48,329 nt of DNA from an uncultured bacterium (GTDB taxonomy: Bacteria; Bacteroidota; Ignavibacteria; Ignavibacteriales; Melioribacteraceae). The notes beneath the pieces were generated by a model. It was not told the origin of the DNA. It made no database searches and was given only the letters and a program-made list of their open reading frames with translations. This document shows positions 9,247-18,487 of the stretch, piece after piece (within the stretch, counting starts at the first letter, position 1; each line of letters begins with the position of its first letter). A program made the position numbers and the translations under genes. The stretch covers positions 1-48,329 of the forward strand of contig CALDDL010000330.1 in the NCBI GenBank assembly GCA_937936675.1. The letters are read 5' to 3'.

Positions 9247-10290
9247 ATGATAAAAAGAGAAAATATTTTGAAATTAAGTTCGCTCTTGGTTCTGCTCTTT
9301 ATGATGAGTACGGTTATTACAGCTCAATCGATCAGTAGAGTAGGAACGACAGCCGCGCCATTCCTGAAAATAGGTGTAGGCGGACGTGCTCTCGGTATGG
9401 GTGAAGCATATACAACATTATCGAGCGATATTACGGGTATGTATTGGAATGCGGCAGGTATCGCACATTTAACTAAGATGGAAGCTATCATTAATCACTA
9501 TGATTATATAGCTGACTTATATTATGATTTTGGCGGATTTGCAATGCCGATTGAAGGTATCGGTACGATCGGTTTTTTTGTCGCTAATCTTGGGATGCCT
9601 GATCTTGAAAGAACTACAATCACATTCCCGAATGGAAACGGAGAGAAAGTCTCCGCAAGTTCGATGGTTATTGGGTTAAGCTATGCAAGAGCATTGACCG
9701 ATCGATTCGCAATCGGAGGAAGTGCTAAGTTTATTAATGAGCATATATGGCATTCATCAGCTTCATCACTCGCATTTGATATCGGTGTATTATATAAAAC
9801 ATTTTTCAAAAACATTCTGATTGGTATGTCGATAAGTAATTTCGGAACCGAGATGCAAATGGATGGAAGAGACGTAATAGTTCAGCACGATATTAACGAT
9901 TCATTTGAAGGCAATAACGAGAACATTAATGCATATTTAGAGACCGATAAATATCCGCTCCCTATAATATTCAGAGTTGGCTTATCGGCAAATATTGCAA
10001 AGGATTTTCTGGGTATAGAAAAGCATGATTGGATCGTTGCGGTAGATGCAATTCACCCGAATGATAATAAAGAATATTTGAATATAGGAACGGAAGTAAA
10101 ATTATTTAATTTAATTTCGTTAAGAGGCGGATTCAGACAGTTATTATTGGAAGATCGCGAAGGAGGATTAACTCTTGGATTCGGCGTTAATGTATCGTTA
10201 ATGGATATCGATATAAAAGTCGATTATGCGAATGTTGATTATGGTCGATTAGATCATCAGAATAAATTTTCACTTATACTATCATTTTAA
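9247..10290 (+). CDS. PorV/PorQ-family outer-membrane protein (module A)
   Basis: The frame could start at 9202, overlapping the receptor stop, but the ATG at 9247 is preferred. It has AAAGGT six bases upstream and begins directly with a signal peptide ('MIKRENILKLSSLLVLL', cleaving near 'ITAQ'). The 347-residue product has the family blocks 'FLKIGVGGRALGMGEAY', 'GMYWNAAGIAHL' and 'DWIVAVDAIHPND', and ends in a beta-signal-like 'KFSLILSF'. PorV itself is the outer-membrane shuttle protein of T9SS; many FCB genomes carry extra PorV/PorQ paralogs of unknown role. Sitting between a TonB receptor and a large exported protein, this one is more likely a dedicated partner of that pair than the core secretion subunit. 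That is inference; the family call itself is firm. Confidence 0.85.
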   Translation: MIKRENILKLSSLLVLLFMMSTVITAQSISRVGTTAAPFLKIGVGGRALGMGEAYTTLSSDITGMYWNAAGIAHLTKMEAIINHYDYIADLYYDFGGFAMPIEGIGTIGFFVANLGMPDLERTTITFPNGNGEKVSASSMVIGLSYARALTDRFAIGGSAKFINEHIWHSSASSLAFDIGVLYKTFFKNILIGMSISNFGTEMQMDGRDVIVQHDINDSFEGNNENINAYLETDKYPLPIIFRVGLSANIAKDFLGIEKHDWIVAVDAIHPNDNKEYLNIGTEVKLFNLISLRGGFRQLLLEDREGGLTLGFGVNVSLMDIDIKVDYANVDYGRLDHQNKFSLILSF

Positions 10291-10313
10291 GAAAGATTGT
10301 TAAGGAGTAGAAT

Positions 10314-13300
10314 ATGAAATTTAGAACCCTGCTTGTTGTATTACTGATGGCAAGCATAATAACAATAAATGGGCAGGACCAGGGACATGGAGACGTAATA
10401 CACCGGGCAAAGAATGTTCATGCGGGCAATTTAATCCGTGTAACATTTCATAATAACGGAAGACTCGGTTCTGTAAAAGGGGATCAAAGTGTTGCATATA
10501 CAGGTGAATGGCCAATCGGCAGCGGTAAAGTGCAGATGGGCAATACATCATTATACGTATCAAGCGAGCTTAGAGTATCCAAAGGAATAAATTCTGAAAC
10601 GGGAAAAGAAGAATTTGAATTTATAGTTCCGACGATTTTTTGCGAAGGGTGGGATCCTAATATTTTTTCGCATGACGTTCTTGGAAGGTTTCAAGGATTT
10701 GAACCGCTTCCGGGTTATTTGAATTTACAGCAGAAAGAAAAAGATCCGGGTAATGCAGTTGCAATGAGTCAGATGCCTTTTACCTGGCCTCCATATTGGC
10801 CCGATAAATTAGAAGATAAAGGTGCTCCGGGCTGGAGAAATAGTTGGAACGGATATTTTGGTAAAGATCAAAAAAATGCAGATGAAGAGAGCTACTTTGT
10901 ATTAGATGACTATCAGTTCGATAAAAAACTCAAAGGATTAGATTTACCCCGACCAATACCAGTTGAACCAAAAAGAGGTGGACTTGGTCTTCGTCTTGCA
11001 ATTCGCGGGCTTCAATGGTCAAATCCCGATGCAGAAGATTGTCTATTTTGGTTATATGATATAAGAAATATAGGAGAATTATATTTAGATAAAACAGTTT
11101 TCGGATGTAACGTAGGAGCATCGAGCGGAAGTTTGCTTGGTGAAAGCGGTGGAAACGAATATGCTGATGATGCAGCTCGTTTCTATCGCGAAAAAGGTCT
11201 AGCCGTAAACTATGATATTGATAATACGGGAGTAAGAGGATATACTCCGGTACCTTGGGTAGGATTCGCATTCCTAGAATCTCCGGGTAATCCTTATGAC
11301 GGTATCGATAATGATGCCGATGGTAATGATTTCACAAAACCGGGTGGCGGAACAGGTAAATTAATTAATTCGGTCGAAGATTTTATTAAAGTGTATCAAG
11401 TGGGCGATCAGATAGTATTAATTAATTATGAAAGCGAAAAATATACAAGAAATATTATTCAGATGCCTGTAGGCGGAATCAATTTTACTCGCAACGGACA
11501 AAATTATAGAATGGTTCCGGGTGCTCCGCTAATCGAGATACCACGCGATGGTATCGATAATAATCTAAATGGTTTGATTGATGAAAGCGACGGAACGATG
11601 ACTCAGGATTCCACCGAATTTTATCTTTATGTAAGAAGTGAATTTAATGATAATGATTATTTAGCAATAAATTATTTGACAAATGAAGGAGTAGATAATT
11701 TACTAATCGATGAAAGAAGAGATGACTTAGTAGATAATGATGGAGATTGGGACCCACAGTTTGATGATGTGGGAATTGACGGAAAACCGGCAACAGGAGA
11801 TGCAGGCGAAGGAGATGGTATTCCGACACCAGGAACCGCTGATCTTCCTGGTGAACCAAATATTGATCAAGTGGATGTTGATGAATCCGATCAGATTGGT
11901 TTAACAAGTTTCAAGTTCTATCGATACGGCACTTTAACATATAGTAATGACGATCAGATGTGGGATTTCTCACGTCCCGGTTATTTCGATAATTCCACAG
12001 TTGAAGTTGCAGACCATGATTATGTATTCTCATCGGGTTATTTTCCTCTTAGACCCGGTCAGAAAGAATTTTTCTCTGTCGCTTTAATTTACGGTTGGGA
12101 TGAAGTGGATATTATTAGAAATAAGGATGTAGTACAGAAGATATACGATTCCAATTATAACTTTGCAATCGCCCCTATCAAACCACAGTTAAGAGCAGTA
12201 GCAGGGGATAAGAAAGTAACTTTATTCTGGGACGATGGAGCAGAAGAAAGTTTTGATAGATTCTTAAGAGAATATGATTTTGAAGGTTATAAGATTTATA
12301 AAGCTTCACATTATACATTCGGTGATGCCGGATCAATAACAGACGGACTTGGATATGAAAGATTCAAAAAACCAATTGCAATTTATGATAAGATAGATGG
12401 TATATATGGATTTTTCCCTGAAGATTTCGGAAACGGTGTATTGTTTAATTTAGGAAATGAAACCGGATTAGTTCATTCATTCGTTGATAATGATGTTCAA
12501 AACGGCATCCGTTATTATTATGCGGTAACAGCTTATGATAAAGGGGACTTAACTAAAAATATCGGACCAACCGAAACAACAATATTCTTAAATGTTGATC
12601 AAGCAGGTAATATCGATTTTGGCGAGAACGTTATTGCGGTAATTCCACAAGCTCCTTCGGCAGGTTATGAAGCTCCTAAATTTGATGTCTATCCAAAGAT
12701 TCAAGGAAGCGGAGAAACAAGCGGTATCGTTGGCGTAAATATTCTTAATCCCGATCTATTCAATTCAAGCGATGAATTTGAGTTATTGTTCTTAGACCAA
12801 TCGATGGATAAAAGGGATAATGATTTCAATGGCAAGATCGATATGGCTGATCCAAATGAATTTTTACCAACCGTTACAACAGGATTTGTACTTAGAAATA
12901 AAACTAAAAATATTAGCTATGATACTACTTGGTTCATGGAATATAAATTAACGCCAAACGGAATGGAATTAATCCGCAATCTTTATGAAGATAACGATGG
13001 CAAATCCAATACTATGACTAAAGTAATAGATGGAATGGAGATATTTTTACAGAATCCTGAGCCGGGTGTATATACAAATCAACCCAAAGGAATTATTAAT
13101 GGTATCAAATGGGGATCATCAATAAAAAGAGAAGAAGGATACGATCTTAAATTTGGCAGATTTACTCTCGGAGGGTTCAGACCGGGTACCGAATACCCCC
13201 GTCAATATACAATTGCATTCTTTGATGAAATTGTAGATACATCGGATAAAATTGGATTACCATTAGCAACTACCAATAAATTTATAACACTGCCTGCAAC

Positions 13301-13952
13301 ACCATGTAATTTCAAGGTATATGATAAGCAAACAGGGAAAGAAGCAAAGTTCGGTTTCTCTGATGCTACCGTTAATTCTAAAATTACTAAGAAAGGATTC
13401 TTCTCGGCAAAAGATAATATAATCTTCTATGAGAAAGTCGGTAAAGATTCCACCATCATCACATTCAGCTTATTGAATAATGATGTGGAAGATACTACAT
13501 TCTTTAAAAAACATGGAAGAATGCTCGGAACCGGAGATACAATTAGTCTTTATCCTGATCTTCCATTTAATAGTGAAACGAAATTTGTTTATACAATTAA
13601 GGGTCAACAGATTAATAAAGAAGTAGCAGTTAAGGAACTTGCGGATATTAAAGTTGTACCAAACCCTTATGTAGTAACTGCATTATGGGAACCACATAAT
13701 CCATATACATCGGGAAGAGGTCCCAGAGCAATACAGTTTATTAATCTACCCGATAAATGTACTATCAGAATATTTTCAGTCGATGGTTCTTTGGTAAGGA
13801 CTCTTGATCATGAGAATAATATGAGAGATGGATCGGAAACATGGGACTTAATGACAAAAGATAATATGGAAGTAGCTTATGGAGTATATGTATATCATAT
13901 TGATGCTCCGGGAATCGGCGAAACAGTCGGACGCCTTCTTATAATAAAATAG
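10314..13952 (+). CDS. Large exported surface protein with acidic Ca-loop-like repeats, Fn3 region and C-terminal sorting-like domain (module A)
   Basis: This 1212-residue protein starts with a signal peptide (1-20, 'NGQ') behind AAGGAG. A ligand- or receptor-facing N-terminal region follows, including 'RGLQWSNPDAED' at 231-242. Acidic Asp/Asn/Gly loops of the thrombospondin-3/dockerin style begin near 329 ('DGIDNDADGND'), 412 ('DGIDNNLNGLID'), 470 ('DDLVDNDGDWD') and 832 ('DKRDNDFNGKID'). An Fn3-like part lies around 618-770. The C-terminal domain from 1114 ('VVPNPYVV') contains 'FSVDGSLVRTLDH' and ends 'GRLLIIK', a FlgD/T9SS-type-A-like fold. I cannot name the main domain. It is homologous to the 738-residue protein at 44033 (matching 'R..WS.P...D' block, Fn3 part and tail), which also accompanies a TonB receptor and a PorV-like gene. 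I infer a surface partner of the receptor; a terminator closes the module. Confidence 0.7.
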   Translation: MKFRTLLVVLLMASIITINGQDQGHGDVIHRAKNVHAGNLIRVTFHNNGRLGSVKGDQSVAYTGEWPIGSGKVQMGNTSLYVSSELRVSKGINSETGKEEFEFIVPTIFCEGWDPNIFSHDVLGRFQGFEPLPGYLNLQQKEKDPGNAVAMSQMPFTWPPYWPDKLEDKGAPGWRNSWNGYFGKDQKNADEESYFVLDDYQFDKKLKGLDLPRPIPVEPKRGGLGLRLAIRGLQWSNPDAEDCLFWLYDIRNIGELYLDKTVFGCNVGASSGSLLGESGGNEYADDAARFYREKGLAVNYDIDNTGVRGYTPVPWVGFAFLESPGNPYDGIDNDADGNDFTKPGGGTGKLINSVEDFIKVYQVGDQIVLINYESEKYTRNIIQMPVGGINFTRNGQNYRMVPGAPLIEIPRDGIDNNLNGLIDESDGTMTQDSTEFYLYVRSEFNDNDYLAINYLTNEGVDNLLIDERRDDLVDNDGDWDPQFDDVGIDGKPATGDAGEGDGIPTPGTADLPGEPNIDQVDVDESDQIGLTSFKFYRYGTLTYSNDDQMWDFSRPGYFDNSTVEVADHDYVFSSGYFPLRPGQKEFFSVALIYGWDEVDIIRNKDVVQKIYDSNYNFAIAPIKPQLRAVAGDKKVTLFWDDGAEESFDRFLREYDFEGYKIYKASHYTFGDAGSITDGLGYERFKKPIAIYDKIDGIYGFFPEDFGNGVLFNLGNETGLVHSFVDNDVQNGIRYYYAVTAYDKGDLTKNIGPTETTIFLNVDQAGNIDFGENVIAVIPQAPSAGYEAPKFDVYPKIQGSGETSGIVGVNILNPDLFNSSDEFELLFLDQSMDKRDNDFNGKIDMADPNEFLPTVTTGFVLRNKTKNISYDTTWFMEYKLTPNGMELIRNLYEDNDGKSNTMTKVIDGMEIFLQNPEPGVYTNQPKGIINGIKWGSSIKREEGYDLKFGRFTLGGFRPGTEYPRQYTIAFFDEIVDTSDKIGLPLATTNKFITLPATPCNFKVYDKQTGKEAKFGFSDATVNSKITKKGFFSAKDNIIFYEKVGKDSTIITFSLLNNDVEDTTFFKKHGRMLGTGDTISLYPDLPFNSETKFVYTIKGQQINKEVAVKELADIKVVPNPYVVTALWEPHNPYTSGRGPRAIQFINLPDKCTIRIFSVDGSLVRTLDHENNMRDGSETWDLMTKDNMEVAYGVYVYHIDAPGIGETVGRLLIIK

Positions 13953-13992
13953 AATTAATTTTTTAGAATCAGTTTTATAAAAACATTTAAAG

Positions 13993-14028
13993 ATTGCGTT
14001 TGGCAGTGATGCTAAACGCAATTCTTTT
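13993..14028 (+). terminator. Rho-independent terminator after module A
   Basis: ATTGCGTTT (13993-14001) pairs with AAACGCAAT (14014-14022). The inner bases GGCA/TGCT extend the stem with one G-U pair, leaving a GTGA loop, and TCTTTT follows (14023-14028). It separates module A from the foldase-mannanase unit. Confidence 0.85.
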
Positions 14029-14066
14029 AAAATGTTAATTCATGAAAGGTTTAGAAAAAAAGCAAA

Positions 14067-15503
14067 ATGAAAGGCATAGTAAAAAGTAAAATGAAAAATA
14101 AAACGGTACTGCTTCTGATTATATTTTTAAGCTCTTCCTTTATTAAGGGGCAGGTAATTGCCGAATTTGGAAAAGATAAAATTACGTTAAAGGAATTTAA
14201 GTTAGCGTACATAGACATATTAAAGAAACCAAATGTATATGATTCTAAAAAATTAAGAGAAGAATTTTTGGATGAACTTATTGCTTCACGTCTTTTGGCT
14301 AAGGATGCAATCAAAAAAGGTATTAATAAAAATGAGTTATTTGATCTAAAGATTAATGCATATAAAGATAAGGCAATGCGTGAAGCTCATTATAATAAAG
14401 TAATTAAACCGAAAATAGAAATTACAGAAGATGAAATAGAAGAGACGTATCAGTTCACTCAAGAGCAGAGAAAAGTAAGTCATCTATTCGCCGAAACAAA
14501 AGAAAAAGCCGATAGTATATATGAGTTAATACAAAGTGGAAAAAGTTTTGAAGAATTAGCTCCGACAGTTTTTGCCGATTCGGCACTAGCAAGTTCCGGA
14601 GGTGATCTCGGATGGATTATGTGGGATCAATTAGATAACCAATTAGCAGATTCGGTTTTTAGGATGCAGGTAAATAAAATTTCCACACCCTTAAAATCTT
14701 TCTTTGGATATCATATTGTAAAAGTAACCGATTATAAAAAGAATCCTCTTATAACGAGAGCTGAATTTGATGCCCATAGAAGAAAAGCACGCTTCTTATT
14801 AGAATATGAAAAAGGAGAAGCTCTCTCTTATGAATATATTACCAATATGGCAAAAGATGCTAAGATAGTTTTCAATCCCGATGTGATGGAATATGTGGAT
14901 AATGCACTCAAAGGAAAATTTAAACGCAAACCTACGAATATGGATAAGATGTTTGAGATGCAGCTAAGAGACGAAGAGATAAAATCTATTGAGTCTAATA
15001 TTTGGGATGAACGAGATAAAGTAATGGCAACGATTAATGGGATACCGATGACTATTGCCGATTTTATCGGACTACTGAATTACATACAATATGATGTAGT
15101 TTATTCAGGTTTTAAGAAAACATTTGATTTTGCCGTCAGAGATTTTCTTTTGACTCAAGAAGCGAAAAAATTAGGTCTCGGGAAAGATGAAATTGTGAAA
15201 ACTAAAACCAATATGTATAAAGAATTTTTATATCAATTGGAATTAAGAAGACAAATAGTACATAACGCAAAGTCATCGGAAGAAGAGGTAAAGAAATTAT
15301 ATGAAGATAAGAAAGAAAATTGGAAAGGCGCTTCTTATGAAGTAATGAAAGAAGCATTAACAAAATTTGCCGATGGGGAGAAAAAAAGAGAATCTGTTCC
15401 TAATTATCTCAAAGCTCTTCTTGCAAAAATTAAAGTGAAAAAGAATTTAGAACCCGTTCATGAATATTATGATGCGGTATTAAAAGGCAAAATTAAAGAT
15501 TAA
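14067..15503 (+). CDS. Periplasmic SurA/PrsA-like peptidyl-prolyl cis-trans isomerase (parvulin)
   Basis: This 478-residue exported foldase has a signal peptide ending near residue 28 ('FIKGQ'). A second in-frame ATG at 14091 would give an equally good signal, so the start is uncertain. The parvulin domain spans about 132-225: 'RKVSHLFAETKEKADSI', then 'SGGDLGWIMWDQLD' and 'FGYHIVKV'. A lysine-rich helical C-terminal region of about 250 residues follows. Parvulins of this type isomerise proline bonds and chaperone outer-membrane or secreted proteins in the periplasm. It is 45 bp upstream of the GH26 mannanase, so it may be produced with it and help fold it or the neighbouring barrels; this is inferred from position. 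The catalytic pocket was not checked residue by residue. Confidence 0.8.
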   Translation: MKGIVKSKMKNKTVLLLIIFLSSSFIKGQVIAEFGKDKITLKEFKLAYIDILKKPNVYDSKKLREEFLDELIASRLLAKDAIKKGINKNELFDLKINAYKDKAMREAHYNKVIKPKIEITEDEIEETYQFTQEQRKVSHLFAETKEKADSIYELIQSGKSFEELAPTVFADSALASSGGDLGWIMWDQLDNQLADSVFRMQVNKISTPLKSFFGYHIVKVTDYKKNPLITRAEFDAHRRKARFLLEYEKGEALSYEYITNMAKDAKIVFNPDVMEYVDNALKGKFKRKPTNMDKMFEMQLRDEEIKSIESNIWDERDKVMATINGIPMTIADFIGLLNYIQYDVVYSGFKKTFDFAVRDFLLTQEAKKLGLGKDEIVKTKTNMYKEFLYQLELRRQIVHNAKSSEEEVKKLYEDKKENWKGASYEVMKEALTKFADGEKKRESVPNYLKALLAKIKVKKNLEPVHEYYDAVLKGKIKD

Positions 15504-15548
15504 TTAAAAGATTAATAATTTCTCCAATTACTCAAGAAAGAGGTTTAA

Positions 15549-18431
15549 ATGAAATATTTGTTACTATTATTTTTTTCGTTAAGTATAGCTATCAATGCGC
15601 AGGTAACCGGACATGTAGAAAATTTTGATAACGGGGCAATTACGGGTTTTGTAGCGGCTGATTCTTTAATCTATATTCTTTCAAATGATGCGGGTGCTTT
15701 AAGAGTAGATTACAATAGAAAAAGTAGCGACTATATATGGGGTAATTTTAATTATACGCCCGCTCAAACTATCGATATGACTAATAATCCCGTAATGGTT
15801 TTTAAAATGAAATCGACCATCAATACTACATTCAGTTTTAAGAATGTAAATGACAATTCCCCTTCATTAATAGGGACAGCAATACCGGGGGATAATACAT
15901 GGCATGTTTATGAAGTTAAATTAACTCCTTCGACGAATCATATTCTAAAACAATGTTTTATGTATTTTGACGGGGGGACAAGCAATCCAAAATCAGGAAC
16001 GATCTGGTTCGATGAAATTAGGTTTGGTGATTTGGCGGGTGTATCTACACCAATTGATTGGAGTGATTTTGATAAGTCGATTAATTTCGCAGAAAAATTA
16101 ATGGAGAACTCGACCGAAGGAACTCAAGAAGGAGAATTTCCAATAGGTTCTAAATCCACTTTGCAATCGGTTTATAACAGCACTCTTTTATTAAAACAGA
16201 ATAATGAAAAAAATCAGAAAGTGGTTGACCAAGCAGTGTGGGGTCTATATGATGCGATGGTAAACTTTGAAAAAAGCGTAAATGCAATTCAGACGAACAT
16301 AATCGATCCGACTCCTACTAAGGAAACCCGCTATTTATATAACAATATGCTACAAATGGAAAAAAAGTCAATAATGTTCGGTATGCATCACACAACGGGA
16401 TATGGCGTAGGTTGGTCAGGCGATAATGATAGAAGCGATATAAATGATGTGGTGGGTGATTTCCCTGCCGTATTTAGTGAAGATTTATTGAATGTGGAAT
16501 TAGGCAGTGATGTCGATGGAATGCGGTATCGCTTAACATCTGCTTATGAAAAGGGTGCCGTTATTACTATCTGCTGGCATCAATATGATTATACGGGAAC
16601 ACATTTTTATACTCAATATCTAAATGATGATTATGTAGTAGAAAAATATGTGCCCGGTGGTGCTTATCATGAACAGTATAAAGAAAAATTAAAGAGAGTG
16701 GCAAAGTTTTTCAAATCGTTCAGAGGCTCTAACGGTGAATCGATACCGATATTATTCAGACCTTATCATGAGCACTTAAGTTGGGAGAATCAAACTCACT
16801 GGTTCTGGTGGGGATCGACTTGGTGCACGAAAGAACAGTATAATACGCTATGGCAATTCACGGTTGATTACTTAAGAGATACACTTAATGTACATAATCT
16901 AATCTATGTAATCTCTCCGTCTCTTCCTTATGTAGAGTCGGGTGATGGCTATTTCACTCGTTATCCGGGAGATAATTATGTAGATATTTTTGGAATCGAT
17001 GACTATGAAATTTTCGGTTACAAAGACCGTTATAAAAGGGCATTAACAACCGTGGCTAATCATGCACTTGCTCATAATAAACCGGCAGCAATTTCTGAAA
17101 TCGGTTTAGACGGTATGGATAAAGCAGGATTATTTACGGATTATTTCCTTGAGCCTGTTAAGAACGATCCGATTACAAGCAATTATCTTTATTTAGCAGT
17201 ATGGAGAAACGAGAGCACATCACACGCATTTGCTCCATATCCGGGTCATCCGATCGTACCTGATTTTATTAAGTTTTATAACGATCCATATACAAGTTTT
17301 ATGCGTGATTTACCGAAGATGTATCAGATACCAACCGAGGATAAAGAAGCTCCGGTATTTGTTTCGTCTTTTGATTCTACAATGATCTTTTCTCAATCTC
17401 CATTTACACTTAATGTGGATACTGATGAAAGAGCCTTTCTAAGATATAGTTATACAAACGTTCCATTTGAAAATATGACTCAATCATTTGCAACGGGAGA
17501 AGGAAGTTACAAGCATTCAGTAGAACTTACGGGTGAGCAAGGAATAGTAAATAAAATATTTGTACATGCAAAAGATACTTGGGGAAATGTTACAACATCA
17601 CCTTTGGAAATCTCATTTAAGGTTGATACACTATCACTTCCGATTGCATGGACGAATGAACTTTATCCTGAGACAGGATGGAATAGCGGTAATGCGAAAT
17701 TAGGAACAGGAGATGCAGCAGCTACAAAGATTAATCCCATAAAAACAGCTTACTTCAAAAAGAAATTTACTATTGATAAACTCCCTACTGCCACTGCGGT
17801 AGTTGTTTCATCTCAAGGCGGAATGGTAGTTTATATAAATAACTATGAAGTTGCCCGTTTTAATTTACCTACCGAAGGTGAGATTGGATATGAAACTAAT
17901 CCCACATCATCAAATAATTTTACAAGGCAGGTTGTGTTGAATGATGAAGCGAGATCAAAATTAAGAATCGGTGAAAACTTAATCGCAATAGAAGTTCATA
18001 ATGGAGACGGGAATTCTATTTCGACATTCGATGCTTATATGGTCGATCAAGCGAATAAAAAATTCTTCAACTATAATTCTGATTGGCTATATTTTGATAA
18101 AGGATACAGACCGGCAGATAAGAAGTTAGGCGATATAGTATCGGTGGAGGAGACTGCACCAATGCCGACCGATTTTGTTCTTTATGGAAATTATCCGAAT
18201 CCGTTTAATCCAACTACAAAGATTAAATATCAGTTAGCACAAAATGTGAAAGTGCAGCTTGAAGTATATGATATACTCGGAGCAAGAGTTAATACTATAG
18301 TTAATAAGATGCAGGATGCCGGAGTTTATGAATTAGAATTTAACGGAAGAGATTTAGCGAGCGGTGTATATACGGTAATCTTAAGAGCAGGAAATTATTT
18401 TAAGGCTCATAAAATGATGTTGATTAAATAA
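15549..18431 (+). CDS. T9SS-secreted multidomain GH26 endo-beta-mannanase
   Basis: This 960-residue enzyme is predicted to cleave internal beta-1,4-mannosidic bonds of mannan, glucomannan or galactomannan outside the cell. Domain order: signal peptide (1-18); CBM-like beta-sandwich (about 20-172); a helical FIVAR-like linker (about 175-255); GH26 barrel (about 262-595); an Ig-like domain (about 605-700); a galactose-binding-like jelly roll (about 705-860); and a canonical T9SS tail from about 878 ('NYPNPFNPTTKIKYQLA', ending 'KMMLIK'). In the barrel, 'RPYHEHLSW' gives the likely acid/base Glu408 and 'ISEIGLDG' the likely nucleophile Glu517; 'WFWWGS' lines the active site as is typical. It is preceded by a foldase gene and followed 56 bp later by an NtrC-type regulator. 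GH26 also includes lichenases and mannobiose-releasing exo-enzymes, so the exact mode of action is open. Confidence 0.88.
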   Translation: MKYLLLLFFSLSIAINAQVTGHVENFDNGAITGFVAADSLIYILSNDAGALRVDYNRKSSDYIWGNFNYTPAQTIDMTNNPVMVFKMKSTINTTFSFKNVNDNSPSLIGTAIPGDNTWHVYEVKLTPSTNHILKQCFMYFDGGTSNPKSGTIWFDEIRFGDLAGVSTPIDWSDFDKSINFAEKLMENSTEGTQEGEFPIGSKSTLQSVYNSTLLLKQNNEKNQKVVDQAVWGLYDAMVNFEKSVNAIQTNIIDPTPTKETRYLYNNMLQMEKKSIMFGMHHTTGYGVGWSGDNDRSDINDVVGDFPAVFSEDLLNVELGSDVDGMRYRLTSAYEKGAVITICWHQYDYTGTHFYTQYLNDDYVVEKYVPGGAYHEQYKEKLKRVAKFFKSFRGSNGESIPILFRPYHEHLSWENQTHWFWWGSTWCTKEQYNTLWQFTVDYLRDTLNVHNLIYVISPSLPYVESGDGYFTRYPGDNYVDIFGIDDYEIFGYKDRYKRALTTVANHALAHNKPAAISEIGLDGMDKAGLFTDYFLEPVKNDPITSNYLYLAVWRNESTSHAFAPYPGHPIVPDFIKFYNDPYTSFMRDLPKMYQIPTEDKEAPVFVSSFDSTMIFSQSPFTLNVDTDERAFLRYSYTNVPFENMTQSFATGEGSYKHSVELTGEQGIVNKIFVHAKDTWGNVTTSPLEISFKVDTLSLPIAWTNELYPETGWNSGNAKLGTGDAAATKINPIKTAYFKKKFTIDKLPTATAVVVSSQGGMVVYINNYEVARFNLPTEGEIGYETNPTSSNNFTRQVVLNDEARSKLRIGENLIAIEVHNGDGNSISTFDAYMVDQANKKFFNYNSDWLYFDKGYRPADKKLGDIVSVEETAPMPTDFVLYGNYPNPFNPTTKIKYQLAQNVKVQLEVYDILGARVNTIVNKMQDAGVYELEFNGRDLASGVYTVILRAGNYFKAHKMMLIK

Positions 18432-18487
18432 CGGGAAATAACAGCAACATAAAGGATCGAATCGATCACTCATAAGGAGTGACGGAT

